Shown piece by piece: positions 45,599-55,029 of a stretch of 64,000 nucleotides of DNA. The stretch covers positions 62,001 to 126,000 of the forward strand of contig NZ_PUFH01000004.1 of assembly GCF_004354555.1 (NCBI RefSeq). The letters are read 5' to 3'. A program made the translations under genes and the position numbers. This DNA is from Leuconostoc citreum. GTDB lineage: Bacteria > Bacillota > Bacilli > Lactobacillales > Lactobacillaceae. Below the pieces are notes generated by a model that did not search any database, was not told the DNA's origin, and was given only the letters and a program-made list of their open reading frames with translations. Positions within the stretch are counted from its first letter, which is position 1; the number at the start of each line of letters is the position of its first letter.

Positions 45599-46777
45599 AT
45601 GACAAATCAAATCACTTTTTATGACACAACCATGCGTGATGGAGAACAAACCATAGGGGTAAATTTTACGATTGATGAAAAAATAAAATTAGCGCAAGCA
45701 CTAGAAAAATATGGGGTGTCTGCTATTGAGGCTGGTTTTCCAGCAGCATCCGAGAAAGACTTTGATGCTGTGGTAGAAATTTCAAAGGTAGTACACACAG
45801 CTAAGGTTGTTGGTCTTGCGCGCCTTGTGCGTCAAGACATTGATGCCGTGGTTGCAGCCACACAGCAGGCAAAGCACCCCATGATCCATGTTTTTATTGC
45901 CACATCACCAGTGCATCGTACCTATAAGCTACATATGTCGCCTTCAGAAATTATTGAAAAAGTAATATCAGATATTCACTACACAAAAACAATGATGTCA
46001 GAAATAATTTTTTCACCAGAAGATGCCACGCGAACTGAACCAGAATTTTTAGCGCGCGTGATTCAAGCAGCCATTGAATCCGGCGCAACGATGATTAATA
46101 TACCGGATACCGTAGGCTACGCCACACCATATGAATATGGTGAACTGTTTGAGTATTTACGCGAACATGTACGAGATTTTGATCAAGTGACTTGGGCCAC
46201 ACATACACACAATGATTTGGGAATGGCTAACGCCAATGCATTGGCAGGTATTATGCACGGGGCTACAGAAATTCAAGGCACAATTAACGGTATAGGTGAG
46301 CGTGCGGGGAATGTCGATATTATTGAGGCTGCTGCAGCTATTTATGTTCGACGACAAACTTTTGCGAAACAAACAGCAATTATTTTAGAGCAATCAAAGC
46401 ACATTTCGGATATTGTTGCTCAGGCCACTCACATGCCGGTAGCTAAAAATAAACCCATCATGGGGCGTAACGCGTTTGCACATGAGTCAGGCATTCATCA
46501 AGATGGGTATCTTAAGAATCCTGAAACTTATGAAATCTTGAGACCGGAAATGGTCGGGACGCAAGCCTCATTACCACTAGGAAAACTATCCGGTTCGCAT
46601 GCTGTCATGAATCAGTTGCTCTCTCTGGGATATCATATTTCTCGTCAAGATATGGTGACCATTCTACCTATTTTTAAGCGTATTGCTGAAAAAACATCAA
46701 CGGTTTCCGATCAACAAATGCAAGATATGATGACCATGATTCAAACCAACAAGATGATGGGGGCCATTCATGAGTGA
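45599..46777 (+). CDS. leuA: 2-isopropylmalate synthase, short form
   Basis: First committed step of leucine synthesis. Catalytic TIM barrel: FYDTTMRDGEQTIGV with the metal Asp/Arg, and HTHNDLGMANANAL with the metal His pair; the linker subdomain has NAFAHESGIHQDG. ATG 45599 has AAGGGGG upstream; the in-frame ATG at 45581 abuts the T-run. At 392 residues it ends where the C-terminal leucine-binding regulatory domain (about 120 residues) would begin. Inference: no leucine feedback on the enzyme, so control rests on attenuation. Confidence 0.93.
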   Translation: MTNQITFYDTTMRDGEQTIGVNFTIDEKIKLAQALEKYGVSAIEAGFPAASEKDFDAVVEISKVVHTAKVVGLARLVRQDIDAVVAATQQAKHPMIHVFIATSPVHRTYKLHMSPSEIIEKVISDIHYTKTMMSEIIFSPEDATRTEPEFLARVIQAAIESGATMINIPDTVGYATPYEYGELFEYLREHVRDFDQVTWATHTHNDLGMANANALAGIMHGATEIQGTINGIGERAGNVDIIEAAAAIYVRRQTFAKQTAIILEQSKHISDIVAQATHMPVAKNKPIMGRNAFAHESGIHQDGYLKNPETYEILRPEMVGTQASLPLGKLSGSHAVMNQLLSLGYHISRQDMVTILPIFKRIAEKTSTVSDQQMQDMMTMIQTNKMMGAIHE

Positions 46778-47840
46778 CATCAAAAAAATAGCGATATTAA
46801 AAGGCGATTACATTGGACCGGAAATTATGGCTGCAGGGCTGGCAGTTTTAGAAGCTGCGACGGCGGGTTCTACTTTTAAATATGAGTTAATCGACCTGCC
46901 TTTTGGTGGGGATGGCATAGACCGTGTGGGCGATCCGCTACCTGAAAAAACGATTCAAGTAGCGAAACAATCGGATGCCGTCTTATTGAGCGCGATTGGT
47001 GGTCCTAAATGGGATGACGCAACGAAACGACCCGAAGAGGGATTACTTGGTATGCGATCGGCTTTAGGATTGTTCGCAAATATCCGACCAAGGCATATCA
47101 CAGCAGCACAAATTGCGCGTTCACCACTAAAACAATCGTACGTTGCAGACACCGACTTTGTGATTGTACGTGAATTAACGTCAGGCGCTTACTTTGGTGA
47201 ACCCCGTGTGTTAGCAGCAGACTTTGCAAAAGATACTATGTATTACAGTACTTCTGAAATCACTCGAATCATGCAGACAGGCTTTCAACTTGCCGAAAAA
47301 CGACGACAACATGTCACGATTGTGGATAAATCAAATGTGCTGGCAACGTCTAAATTGTGGCGTCAAATTGCAACAGAAGTGGCAAAATCCTACCCGGATA
47401 TTTATGTTGATTATTATTATGTCGATGCTATGTCGATGGCTATTATTGCTAAACCTACAGCCTTTGATGTGATTATCACGCCGAATCTATTTGGTGATAT
47501 TCTCAGTGATGAGGCAGCACAAATTACTGGGTCTATCGGACAAATACCTTCAATGTCAGTTGGTCAAGGCGGGCCGAATTTATATGAGCCAATTCACGGA
47601 TCGGCGCCAGATATCGCCGGAAAAGGTATTGCGAATCCAATGTCAATGATTCATGCTGTAGCGATGATGCTTTCCGAAAGTTTTGGGGAAGTGAACTTGG
47701 CCAGGCAAATTACTGATGCTGTATCGGCTGCCATTAATGCTCAGGTTATGACGCCTGATATGGGTGGTCATGATACAACGCTCACAGTAACTAACTACGT
47801 GATTCAATCTATTCAACATGTGAGAGAGGGTAAGCAATGA
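46770..47840 (+). CDS. leuB: 3-isopropylmalate dehydrogenase
   Basis: 356 residues, NAD-dependent. Substrate and metal residues are visible: [13 protein letters not shown], the Lys/Asn in [13 protein letters not shown], and the metal loop [16 protein letters not shown]. The C-terminus has [18 protein letters not shown]. Overlaps leuA by 8 bp and leuC by 4 bp. Confidence 0.97.
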   Translation: MSDIKKIAILKGDYIGPEIMAAGLAVLEAATAGSTFKYELIDLPFGGDGIDRVGDPLPEKTIQVAKQSDAVLLSAIGGPKWDDATKRPEEGLLGMRSALGLFANIRPRHITAAQIARSPLKQSYVADTDFVIVRELTSGAYFGEPRVLAADFAKDTMYYSTSEITRIMQTGFQLAEKRRQHVTIVDKSNVLATSKLWRQIATEVAKSYPDIYVDYYYVDAMSMAIIAKPTAFDVIITPNLFGDILSDEAAQITGSIGQIPSMSVGQGGPNLYEPIHGSAPDIAGKGIANPMSMIHAVAMMLSESFGEVNLARQITDAVSAAINAQVMTPDMGGHDTTLTVTNYVIQSIQHVREGKQ

Positions 47841-49204
47841 AGCAAACACTATTTGATAAAATTTGGAATACGCATGTAGTGGCTGGTGAGCCGGGTGAGG
47901 CACAACTGATTTACGTCGATTTACATTTAATTCATGAGGTGACTTCACCACAACCGTTTGATGGTTTGCGTAGTACAAAGCGGCAATTACGACGACCAGA
48001 TTTAACCTTTGCCACAATGGATCATAATGTACCAACAAAAGACATTTTTAATATTGAGGACCAAATGTCTCGTTTACAAATGGATACTTTGGTAAAAAAT
48101 GCGCAAGAGTTTGGGGTGCCATTGGCTTCAATTGGTGATGATAAGCAAGGCATTGTCCATGTTGTTGGTCCAGAGCGCGGGCTAACACAACCGGGAAAAG
48201 TCATTGTTTGTGGGGATTCACATACAGCTACACACGGTGCATTTGGCGCCATTGCGTTTGGTATTGGTACATCTGAAGTTGAACATGTGATGGCTACGCA
48301 AACGATTTGGCAAGTTAAACCAAAAACGATGGGCATTAAAGTAACAGGTGAAATGCCAAAAAATACTTATGCTAAAGATATTATTATGGCTATTATTGCA
48401 GAACATGATGTCTCTTTTGGTACCGGTTATGCGATTGAATTTTATGGTGAAACGATTGAGGCGCTGTCTATGGCTGCACGGATGACACTATGTAATATGT
48501 CAATTGAAGCAGGATCAAAAACTGGGATGGTGAAGCCAGACCAGACCACATTTGATTATATAGCCGGTCGAGAGTTTGCACCAAAAAAATTTGACTCGGC
48601 TAAGGCTTATTGGTCGCAATTTTATACAGACGATGAAACGGCCTTCGATGAGATTATCACTTTTGATGTCAGTCACCTTAAGCCGATGGTAACATGGGGA
48701 ACAAATCCGGGGATGGCAACTGCAGTAAATCAAATATTACCGGAAATAAGAGATGATAATGATCGCGCAGCATACGATTATATTGGTTTAGAGCCAGGAA
48801 TACCAGTGACCGATATTCCACTAGACTATATTTTTATTGGCTCTTGCACAAATAGTCGCTACGAAGACTTGGCAATCGCTGCTGCCATGATGAAAGGGCA
48901 GCATTTGGCACCCAATATCACAGCATGGATTGTGCCAGGGAGTCGCGCCATTCGTAATCGTGCGATTGCAACCGGTATTGCTAAAATTTTTGAAGCGGCG
49001 GGTTGCGAATGGCGAGAACCTGGGTGTTCAGCATGTTTGGCGATGAATCCAGATAAAATACCAGCCGGCAAGCATGTGGCTTCCACGTCTAACCGTAATT
49101 TCATTGGGCGACAAGGGGCTGGCTCTCGTACACATTTGGCTTCACCAGCAATGGTTGCTGCTGCGGGTATTGCCGGACACTTTGTTGATATTACAGAAAT
49201 CTGA
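47837..49204 (+). CDS. leuC: 3-isopropylmalate dehydratase large subunit
   Basis: 455 residues, aconitase family. The [4Fe-4S] ligands are Cys in [12 protein letters not shown] and the pair in [26 protein letters not shown] is near the N-terminus. It needs Fe-S assembly, encoded directly upstream by the suf operon. It partners LeuD. Confidence 0.97.
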   Translation: MKQTLFDKIWNTHVVAGEPGEAQLIYVDLHLIHEVTSPQPFDGLRSTKRQLRRPDLTFATMDHNVPTKDIFNIEDQMSRLQMDTLVKNAQEFGVPLASIGDDKQGIVHVVGPERGLTQPGKVIVCGDSHTATHGAFGAIAFGIGTSEVEHVMATQTIWQVKPKTMGIKVTGEMPKNTYAKDIIMAIIAEHDVSFGTGYAIEFYGETIEALSMAARMTLCNMSIEAGSKTGMVKPDQTTFDYIAGREFAPKKFDSAKAYWSQFYTDDETAFDEIITFDVSHLKPMVTWGTNPGMATAVNQILPEIRDDNDRAAYDYIGLEPGIPVTDIPLDYIFIGSCTNSRYEDLAIAAAMMKGQHLAPNITAWIVPGSRAIRNRAIATGIAKIFEAAGCEWREPGCSACLAMNPDKIPAGKHVASTSNRNFIGRQGAGSRTHLASPAMVAAAGIAGHFVDITEI

Positions 49205-49220
49205 TTTAAGGGGGGCGTCT

Positions 49221-49805
49221 ATGGAAGCATTTATTAAAGCAACAGGTCGTGCGGTGGTGATCCCAAACGACAGTATTAATACCGACATCATTTTACCAAA
49301 GCAGTTTTTGAAAAATATATTGAAAACGGGGTTTGGGCCACATTTATTTTATGATTGGCGCTATCTTGCAGATGGCAAAATAAACCCGAAATTTGAGCTC
49401 AATAAGCCAGAACATGCTGGTGCTACTGTACTGATTACTGGGGTTGATTTTGGTTCTGGTTCGTCGCGCGAACATGCGGTATGGGCACTTACTGATTATG
49501 GCTTTCGTGCGGTGATAGGTGGCAGCTTTTCAGATATTTTTTATATGAATGCCACTAAAAATGGGTTACTACCTATTGTGTTACCAGAAGCAGAACGACA
49601 AATTTTACGTGATATAAAACCTGATGAAACAATAACGATTGATTTGCCAAATCAAATAGTCACTTATAACAATAATCAATTTCACTTTGATATTAATCCG
49701 CAGTGGCAAGCAAAGTTTATTAATGGTGAAGATGATATCGATGTCACAATGAAATTTGAAGCAGCCATTACAGCGTTTGAAAAAAAACAACCAAACTTTG
49801 ATTAG
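49221..49805 (+). CDS. leuD: 3-isopropylmalate dehydratase small subunit
   Basis: 194 residues with the swivel-domain signature [17 protein letters not shown] and the N-terminal [23 protein letters not shown] precedes ATG 49221; a longer reading from inside leuC is rejected. Last of the four leu genes. No ilv genes follow, so branched-chain synthesis here is leucine only. Confidence 0.97.
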   Translation: MEAFIKATGRAVVIPNDSINTDIILPKQFLKNILKTGFGPHLFYDWRYLADGKINPKFELNKPEHAGATVLITGVDFGSGSSREHAVWALTDYGFRAVIGGSFSDIFYMNATKNGLLPIVLPEAERQILRDIKPDETITIDLPNQIVTYNNNQFHFDINPQWQAKFINGEDDIDVTMKFEAAITAFEKKQPNFD

Positions 49806-49816
49806 GAGGAAACCAG

Positions 49817-49906
49817 ATGAATCGTGCAACTGTCTTGCAACAGAGCATGGACGCAACACTTGTCGCCATCTGGGGACCAGAAACGAAAAAATCTACAATG
49901 AACTAA
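49817..49906 (+). CDS. small ORF after leuD (29 aa)
   Basis: ATG 49817 with a perfect TAGGAGGA site 6-7 bp upstream, 29 codons, TAA 49904-49906. The peptide is neutral with one Trp and no Cys; no membrane segment and no family recognised. It may be a real micropeptide, a leader for the following gene, or the stub of a degraded gene that once followed leuD. AAAAGGAG for the next gene follows its stop. Confidence 0.4.
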   Translation: MNRATVLQQSMDATLVAIWGPETKKSTMN

Positions 49907-49920
49907 AAGGAGTATTGAAA

Positions 49921-50715
49921 ATGTCAGAAACAACTACAACTACAAAAACAATAACATGGAACGGTGGTGTTCAAGAAGAGGCCATCACGATTTTGAAAGC
50001 AGCAGGGGGCATGATTGTTAGTCCAACAAAGGTTGGTTACATTATTATGACTTCTGATAAGCAAGGATTAGAACGCAAATTTTCTGCAAAAAATCGTCGA
50101 CGAAATAAACCTGGGGTTGTTTTATGTGGCTCAATGGCACAAGTCAAAGCATTGGCAGAAATGACGCCCGAAATTGAGCAAATGTACCAAAAACATTGGG
50201 ATGACGATATTTTGCTTGGATGCATTTTGCCATGGAAAGCGGCCGGTAAGGCCATGATTCCAGCAGATGGCAGTCAAGAATTGATGATGGATCAACGTGA
50301 GACGAGTTGTTTTGTGATTAAGTTTGGTAAACCAAGCGAAAAAATTGCCAAGACAATGTGGGAAACTTACCATAAGTTTTCGTTTGCGAGTTCAGCAAAC
50401 CCATCAGGCAAAGGGAACCGCGGACTTGTCACAGGTATTGGGGAACAGATTGAGCGGGCAGCAGACTTAATTATTGAAGCTAATGACTATGTTGCTAGCA
50501 TTCAACCTGATAAAACAGTTGATACACGCTACGAACAAGGTGTTATGGTTTCAATGGTTGATGACAAAGGGCACCTTATTCCAGAACAGCATGGTCGTGT
50601 GGGCGTGCAACCAGCACCTATTGTTATTCGTAAGGGATTAGATGTTGATAAAATTATGAAACACATGAGTGATATTTTCACTACCTGGGATTACCGACAT
50701 GGTTTCTATTATTAA
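49921..50715 (+). CDS. YrdC/YciO/Sua5-domain protein
   Basis: 264 residues from ATG 49921, behind AAAGGAG. The YrdC fold is suggested by GGMIVSPTKVGYIIMTSD, RRNKPGVVLCG and FASSANPSGKGN, the nucleotide-binding run of the family. It may be a threonylcarbamoyl-AMP synthase paralogue like YciO rather than TsaC, as the N-terminus differs from the usual KxR/SxN set. Exact role unknown. Its C-terminal end (HGFYY) is unusual. Confidence 0.78.
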   Translation: MSETTTTTKTITWNGGVQEEAITILKAAGGMIVSPTKVGYIIMTSDKQGLERKFSAKNRRRNKPGVVLCGSMAQVKALAEMTPEIEQMYQKHWDDDILLGCILPWKAAGKAMIPADGSQELMMDQRETSCFVIKFGKPSEKIAKTMWETYHKFSFASSANPSGKGNRGLVTGIGEQIERAADLIIEANDYVASIQPDKTVDTRYEQGVMVSMVDDKGHLIPEQHGRVGVQPAPIVIRKGLDVDKIMKHMSDIFTTWDYRHGFYY

Positions 50716-50744
50716 GTGGGCAACAGAACAATTAGGAGAATAGT

Positions 50745-51770
50745 ATGATAGAAAAACAGCACCGCACCACATTACAAACCGATATTCTACGGTATAGTAG
50801 CTTTATTTTACTCATTTTAGTAGCTGGTATTTTGCTACTAATGTCAGGTGTTGCAAAATATCCTGAAATCATAGGAATGGCTTATTTATCCTTTACATTT
50901 GGGTTGCGTCATGCCTTTGATGTTGATCACATTGCAGCGATTGATAATATGACACGTAAAATGCTGAACGATGGCAAAAATACACGTGGTGTGGGCTTTA
51001 GTTTTTCATTTGGACATTCAATGGTGGTTGTTTTAATGGCATTGTTGACGGTTTTATTTGTGGCGTGGGCGAAGCAATCCATGCCGATTTTTGAGCAAAT
51101 TGGCGGTGTTTTTGGGACAATGATAGCTGCTGTTATGCTGTTATTATTGACGATTGTTAATACGTTTATTATGCGTGGTATTTGGCGAGAGTTTAGGCAT
51201 ATTGGGCGTGGTGGACAGCAACACACGACTGATGAACGATATCAGCAATCAGCAATCTATCGCTTTTTTTTAAAGTTGCTAAAATTAATTAAACACAACT
51301 GGCAAGTTGCAATTGTTGGCTTTTTGTTTGGTTTGGGTTTTGACACAGCGACGCAAATTGCCGTATTAGCGACATCAGCGACGGCTGCAAATGCAGGCAT
51401 TGCCTGGTATACCACGCTTGCTTTCCCGCTGTTATTTACAGCTGGTATGTGTTTGATGGACACAGTGGATGGTTTTTTCATGAGTACCACCTATACTTGG
51501 ATTGTGTCGTCATCGTATCGTAAGGTTTACTATAACTTGATTTTGACAGGTATTTCGATTATGGCTGCAGGCTTTATTAGTTTTGTTGATTTCATTCAGT
51601 CAATCAGTGTGATGCTTAATTGGCATAATAGTTTGACCGATTGGGCACAAGCTTTAGATTTCAATAAATTAGGGATTATTTTAGTGGCAATATTTGCCGT
51701 AACATGGATTATTGCCTTAACGTTGTGGCGTGTACTAAAGCTCTCTGAGAAAGATGTGTTATCTCACTAA
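50745..51770 (+). CDS. nickel/cobalt transporter, NiCoT family
   Basis: 341 residues with about eight membrane segments. The family signature is complete: FGLRHAFDVDHIAAIDN in segment 2, FSFGHSMVVVLM, GFLFGLGFDTATQIA and LFTAGMCLMDTVDGFFM. It imports Ni2+ or Co2+. A GGAGAAT site precedes the ATG. No urease or hydrogenase genes are near. Confidence 0.94.
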   Translation: MIEKQHRTTLQTDILRYSSFILLILVAGILLLMSGVAKYPEIIGMAYLSFTFGLRHAFDVDHIAAIDNMTRKMLNDGKNTRGVGFSFSFGHSMVVVLMALLTVLFVAWAKQSMPIFEQIGGVFGTMIAAVMLLLLTIVNTFIMRGIWREFRHIGRGGQQHTTDERYQQSAIYRFFLKLLKLIKHNWQVAIVGFLFGLGFDTATQIAVLATSATAANAGIAWYTTLAFPLLFTAGMCLMDTVDGFFMSTTYTWIVSSSYRKVYYNLILTGISIMAAGFISFVDFIQSISVMLNWHNSLTDWAQALDFNKLGIILVAIFAVTWIIALTLWRVLKLSEKDVLSH

Positions 51771-51775
51771 ACTGC

Positions 51776-51816
51776 AAAAGAATGTCTGTTACTAAGCAAG
51801 ATTCTTTTCGTATAAT
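51776..51816 (+). promoter_or_regulatory. weak terminator and promoter between nixA-like gene and response regulator
   Basis: AAAAGAAT (51776-51783) can pair with ATTCTTTT (51801-51808) around a 17-base loop, a weak terminator. A perfect TATAAT follows at 51811-51816, about 140 bp before the response regulator. Confidence 0.5.
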
Positions 51817-51956
51817 AAATGCGTTAACCATTACAACGGTTGAATATGCTACTATTAATGGTAGGATATAAATTTATTGTGTCAGTTGTTTTTAATCTTC
51901 TATTAATCAGAAACAAGTACAATAAAAACAACATAACGCTACAATGGAGATGCAAA

Positions 51957-52646
51957 ATGTCAAAGGCAATTAAAATTTTATTAATCGAAGATGATGCTAA
52001 TCTCGCAGATAATATTGTGGGCTTTTTGCAAGATTTTGCGGATGTTAATGTTGTAACCAATGGATTAGATGGGGAATACGAGGGACAAGAATCCCCTTAT
52101 GACTTAATTATTTGTGATTTAATGTTACCTGGCGAAAATGGGCTAGAGGTGATTAAGCACTTGAGAGACAATGATATTGAGACGCCTGTCTTAATTTTAA
52201 CGGCTAAAAGTTCTTTGGATGATAAGATTGAAGGTTTCAATGTTGGTGCTGATGATTACTTGACAAAGCCTTTCTATCGTGAAGAGTTACTAGTACGTGT
52301 TAAGGCATTATTGCGCCGAGCAGGTGTCTATTCTGAAGATAACATGATAACTGTTGGTGATGTACTCATTAATTTGGAGAATCGCGGGGTACAAGTTCAT
52401 GGTCAACCGGTTAAATTAGTGGGTAAGGAATTTGATATTTTAACTTATTTAGCTCAAAACAAGAACATTATTGTGACACGAGATCAAATTTTTGACCGTG
52501 TGTGGGGAATTGATTCAGATACGACGATTAATGTTGTCAATATTTATTTGAACAATCTTAGACGTAAATTAGAAGCTGTCGGGCAAAATGATTTGATAAA
52601 AACATTACGTAACATCGGTTTTATTTTAGAGGTTGATGATGCCTAA
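51957..52646 (+). CDS. OmpR-family response regulator (CiaR-like)
   Basis: 229 residues. The receiver domain has the acidic pair EDD near residue 10, phosphorylated Asp54 in ICDLMLPGENG, Thr in LTAKSS and Lys in DYLTKPF. The C-terminal winged helix carries RDQIFDRVWG and LRRKLE. ATG 51957 with TGGAGA 8 bp upstream is preferred to an upstream ATG at 51840, which would add a non-family N-terminus. Co-transcribed with the kinase gene. Confidence 0.94.
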   Translation: MSKAIKILLIEDDANLADNIVGFLQDFADVNVVTNGLDGEYEGQESPYDLIICDLMLPGENGLEVIKHLRDNDIETPVLILTAKSSLDDKIEGFNVGADDYLTKPFYREELLVRVKALLRRAGVYSEDNMITVGDVLINLENRGVQVHGQPVKLVGKEFDILTYLAQNKNIIVTRDQIFDRVWGIDSDTTINVVNIYLNNLRRKLEAVGQNDLIKTLRNIGFILEVDDA

Positions 52647-53922
52647 TGTCATTAATAAACAACAACAAATTCGCGGATTTTTACTTTTGATTGCGAGTTT
52701 TTTTGTTATTTTCTCAGTTCTTGGTGGGGTGATTTATTGGTCGTACACACGGACAATTTTTCAGAATTCTGATTCTGCCATTACCCAACAAATCAAACAG
52801 TTTAATTTAGCAGGGGCATTAAGGGATTCGGAAGATACTAACCGTAAATCACCAATGCTGCTACAATCTAATACATTGGCGGATGTTTGGGTTTATGATA
52901 AAGACAAACATCTCTTGTTAGATGACCGTATACCAGAATCATTACAAGAGATCTACCGCAAGCAGTTCAAATATCGTGGTAATTTTATCTCGTCAAGACC
53001 CAAGACAGTACAAATAGAAGGTAATTACTATCGTGTCGCTAGCGTAGAATTTATTGACAATACCCGTAATAATAGTGGGCAACTTGTTAAGTATGGGATT
53101 ATCACTGTCAATGTGAATGATACAATTTTTAACCTGAACCACTTCAAAAAAGTTATTTTGTGGTCGTTTGGTACTTTTGGTCTACTCGCATTGATGGTCT
53201 CATATTGGATTAGCCTTAAAAATATGAAACCAATCATTAAATCTTGGCAACAGCAACAAGATTTTGTTAATAACGCGGCACATGAATTACGAACACCGAT
53301 GGCAGTCATTCAAGGTAAACTAGAAAATATGTTGACGCACCCAGAATCAACAGTCCGCGAGCAGTCGAATGCCATTATCTTGTCGCTATCAGAAGTACGA
53401 CGTCTAACGTCCTTAACGAACAATATGCTCACATTAGCAAAGTCAGAATCCAATATGACGCGTATTGAAAAAGAACCGACTAATATCGCCGATTTCTTGT
53501 CTCGTATTTTAGCACCTTATCAAGAAATGGCAGAATTTGATGGCAAGCAGGTATTACTTTCTGCACATGTTAATCAGCCCATTTATATTGATCAAAAGCG
53601 CATTCATCAGTTAATTGTACTTTTAGTCGATAATGCTATGAAATATTCAGAAGCAGGTGCCACGGTAGCAATTGCTGCTAGCATTGAAAAACGTAAGTTT
53701 GTTTTGACAGTAGCTGATACGGGGCGCGGTATTAGCGATGAAGCCAAAAAGCATGTTTTTGACCGCTTTTATCGTGAAGATAAAACGGGCAGTCGCGAAA
53801 CGGGTGGTACAGGTCTGGGACTATCTATTGCAGAATGGATTGTCAGGGCACACGGTGGTAAAATTACTGTAGCAGACAATCAGCCGAAAGGCACCGTTTT
53901 TAGAATTACCTTACCACTTTAA
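52639..53922 (+). CDS. sensor histidine kinase (CiaH-like)
   Basis: About 427 residues: membrane segments at ~10-33 and ~168-190 flank an extracellular sensor region of about 130 residues. The H-box has His215 (NNAAHELRTPM), followed by N-box LVDNAMKYSE, G-box ADTGRGIS and the GGTGLGLSIAEWIV loop. ATG 52639 fits the GAGG site in the end of the regulator gene. The htrA gene that follows resembles the CiaRH-HtrA arrangement of streptococci. Confidence 0.93.
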   Translation: MPNVINKQQQIRGFLLLIASFFVIFSVLGGVIYWSYTRTIFQNSDSAITQQIKQFNLAGALRDSEDTNRKSPMLLQSNTLADVWVYDKDKHLLLDDRIPESLQEIYRKQFKYRGNFISSRPKTVQIEGNYYRVASVEFIDNTRNNSGQLVKYGIITVNVNDTIFNLNHFKKVILWSFGTFGLLALMVSYWISLKNMKPIIKSWQQQQDFVNNAAHELRTPMAVIQGKLENMLTHPESTVREQSNAIILSLSEVRRLTSLTNNMLTLAKSESNMTRIEKEPTNIADFLSRILAPYQEMAEFDGKQVLLSAHVNQPIYIDQKRIHQLIVLLVDNAMKYSEAGATVAIAASIEKRKFVLTVADTGRGISDEAKKHVFDRFYREDKTGSRETGGTGLGLSIAEWIVRAHGGKITVADNQPKGTVFRITLPL

Positions 53923-53973
53923 TATTCAGTAAAACTTGTCACGCTATACTACTTTTATCTTAGGAGGGTCGTT

Positions 53974-54840
53974 ATGAAACATAGTTTAATTGTCGTGGCT
54001 GCCGTTTCGGCAATTGTTGGTGGCGGAGTTGTTTATTCAGGCACGCAGCCAAACTCGTGGTTTCAAAGAGAACCAGCAATTGAGAAAAAAGCTAATGTCA
54101 CAGGGCAAGCAACCATAGCTAAGACATCTTATAAAAGCCAAGACACAGCAACGACAGCCTACAATAAAGTTAAAGATGCTGTTGTTACAGTTCAGAATAT
54201 GAAAAGAGAGACAGCGCAGCCAACAGATGGTTTTGCTGCATTATTCGGACAAAAACCTAAGCAAAATAACCCAAATGGGGCCGTTCAAACAGCATCAGAA
54301 GGGTCAGGTGTTGTTTATAAAATTGATAATGGTTATGTCTACATGATTACTAACAATCATGTCGTGGCTAATTCCGATGCATTACAAATCATCACGGCTA
54401 GTGGTGAAAAAATCAAAGCAACTATTGTAGGGACTGATCAACAAAAAGATTTGGCTCTCATTAAAGCCAAGACAGATGCAATTAAAACGGTTGCACCATT
54501 TGGCGATACGAAGAATATCCAATCGGGACAGCCGGTCTTAGCCATTGGTTCGCCGTTAGGTTCACAATATGCCACTTCAGTAACCAGTGGTATTATATCT
54601 GCTCCTCGCCGTGATTTAACAAGTCAACAGACTGGCGGTAATACAGAGCAAGTGATCCAAACAGATACTGCTATTAATCCTGGTAATTCAGGGGGCCCCT
54701 TGGTTGATTTAAATGGGCAAGTAATTGGAATTAATTCTTCAAAAGTAGCCGCTTCAGACAACGGGACAAGTGTAGAAGGCATGGGCTTTGCCATTCCTGC
54801 TGATGTCGTACAAAGCTTCATAAAAAACACTGAAAAATAA
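53974..54840 (+). CDS. htrA: HtrA-type serine protease without PDZ domain
   Basis: 288 residues: N-terminal signal anchor (residues 3-24), a Thr/Gln-rich linker and a trypsin-like domain with His129 (ITNNHVVAN), Asp159 (KDLALIK) and Ser239 (NPGNSGGPL). The triad is intact, so it should be active in the cell-wall zone against misfolded proteins. HtrA normally has a C-terminal PDZ domain of about 90 residues. Here the gene stops right after GMGFAIPADVVQSFI and a terminator follows, so no PDZ is encoded. TAGGAGGG precedes the ATG. Confidence 0.93.
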   Translation: MKHSLIVVAAVSAIVGGGVVYSGTQPNSWFQREPAIEKKANVTGQATIAKTSYKSQDTATTAYNKVKDAVVTVQNMKRETAQPTDGFAALFGQKPKQNNPNGAVQTASEGSGVVYKIDNGYVYMITNNHVVANSDALQIITASGEKIKATIVGTDQQKDLALIKAKTDAIKTVAPFGDTKNIQSGQPVLAIGSPLGSQYATSVTSGIISAPRRDLTSQQTGGNTEQVIQTDTAINPGNSGGPLVDLNGQVIGINSSKVAASDNGTSVEGMGFAIPADVVQSFIKNTEK

Positions 54841-54848
54841 TATGAGTT

Positions 54849-54893
54849 AAAAACACCATTGCGTCGATAATTATCGATGTAATGGTGTTTTTT
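54849..54893 (+). terminator. terminator of the two-component/htrA unit
   Basis: AAAAACACCATT pairs with AATGGTGTTTTT; an inner TCGATAATTATCGA palindrome extends the stem; T-run at the end. Confidence 0.92.
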
Positions 54894-54963
54894 GATACTT
54901 TTCAACGGATTTTCAAATATATTAGTAAAACATATGAAAGGGCTTTCATTAATAAGAGTGATG

Positions 54964-54995
54964 TGCTATCATTAAAACTTGTAAACGCTTACAAG
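54964..54995 (+). promoter_or_regulatory. extended -10 promoter with a palindromic cre site
   Basis: TGC TATCAT (54964-54972) is an extended -10. CTTGTAAACGCTTACAAG (54978-54995) holds the full-consensus cre TGTAAACGCTTACA at 54980-54993, at the expected transcript start, so CcpA would repress the permease on good sugars. Confidence 0.8.
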
Positions 54996-55029
54996 TGACA
55001 ACACTTGTTTCTACTAGAGGAGAAGTAGC

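Noticed and set aside
49756-49920. Extended start of the YciO-like protein from within leuD
   Set aside because: It overlaps leuD and the 29-aa ORF; AAAAGGAG and family length favour ATG 49921.
51840-51956. 39-residue N-terminal extension of the response regulator
   Set aside because: Receiver domains begin a few residues before the EDD motif, and TGGAGA supports ATG 51957.
54840-54860. Frameshift as reason for the short HtrA
   Set aside because: A terminator hairpin starts within 10 bp of the stop and no PDZ-like reading frame follows.
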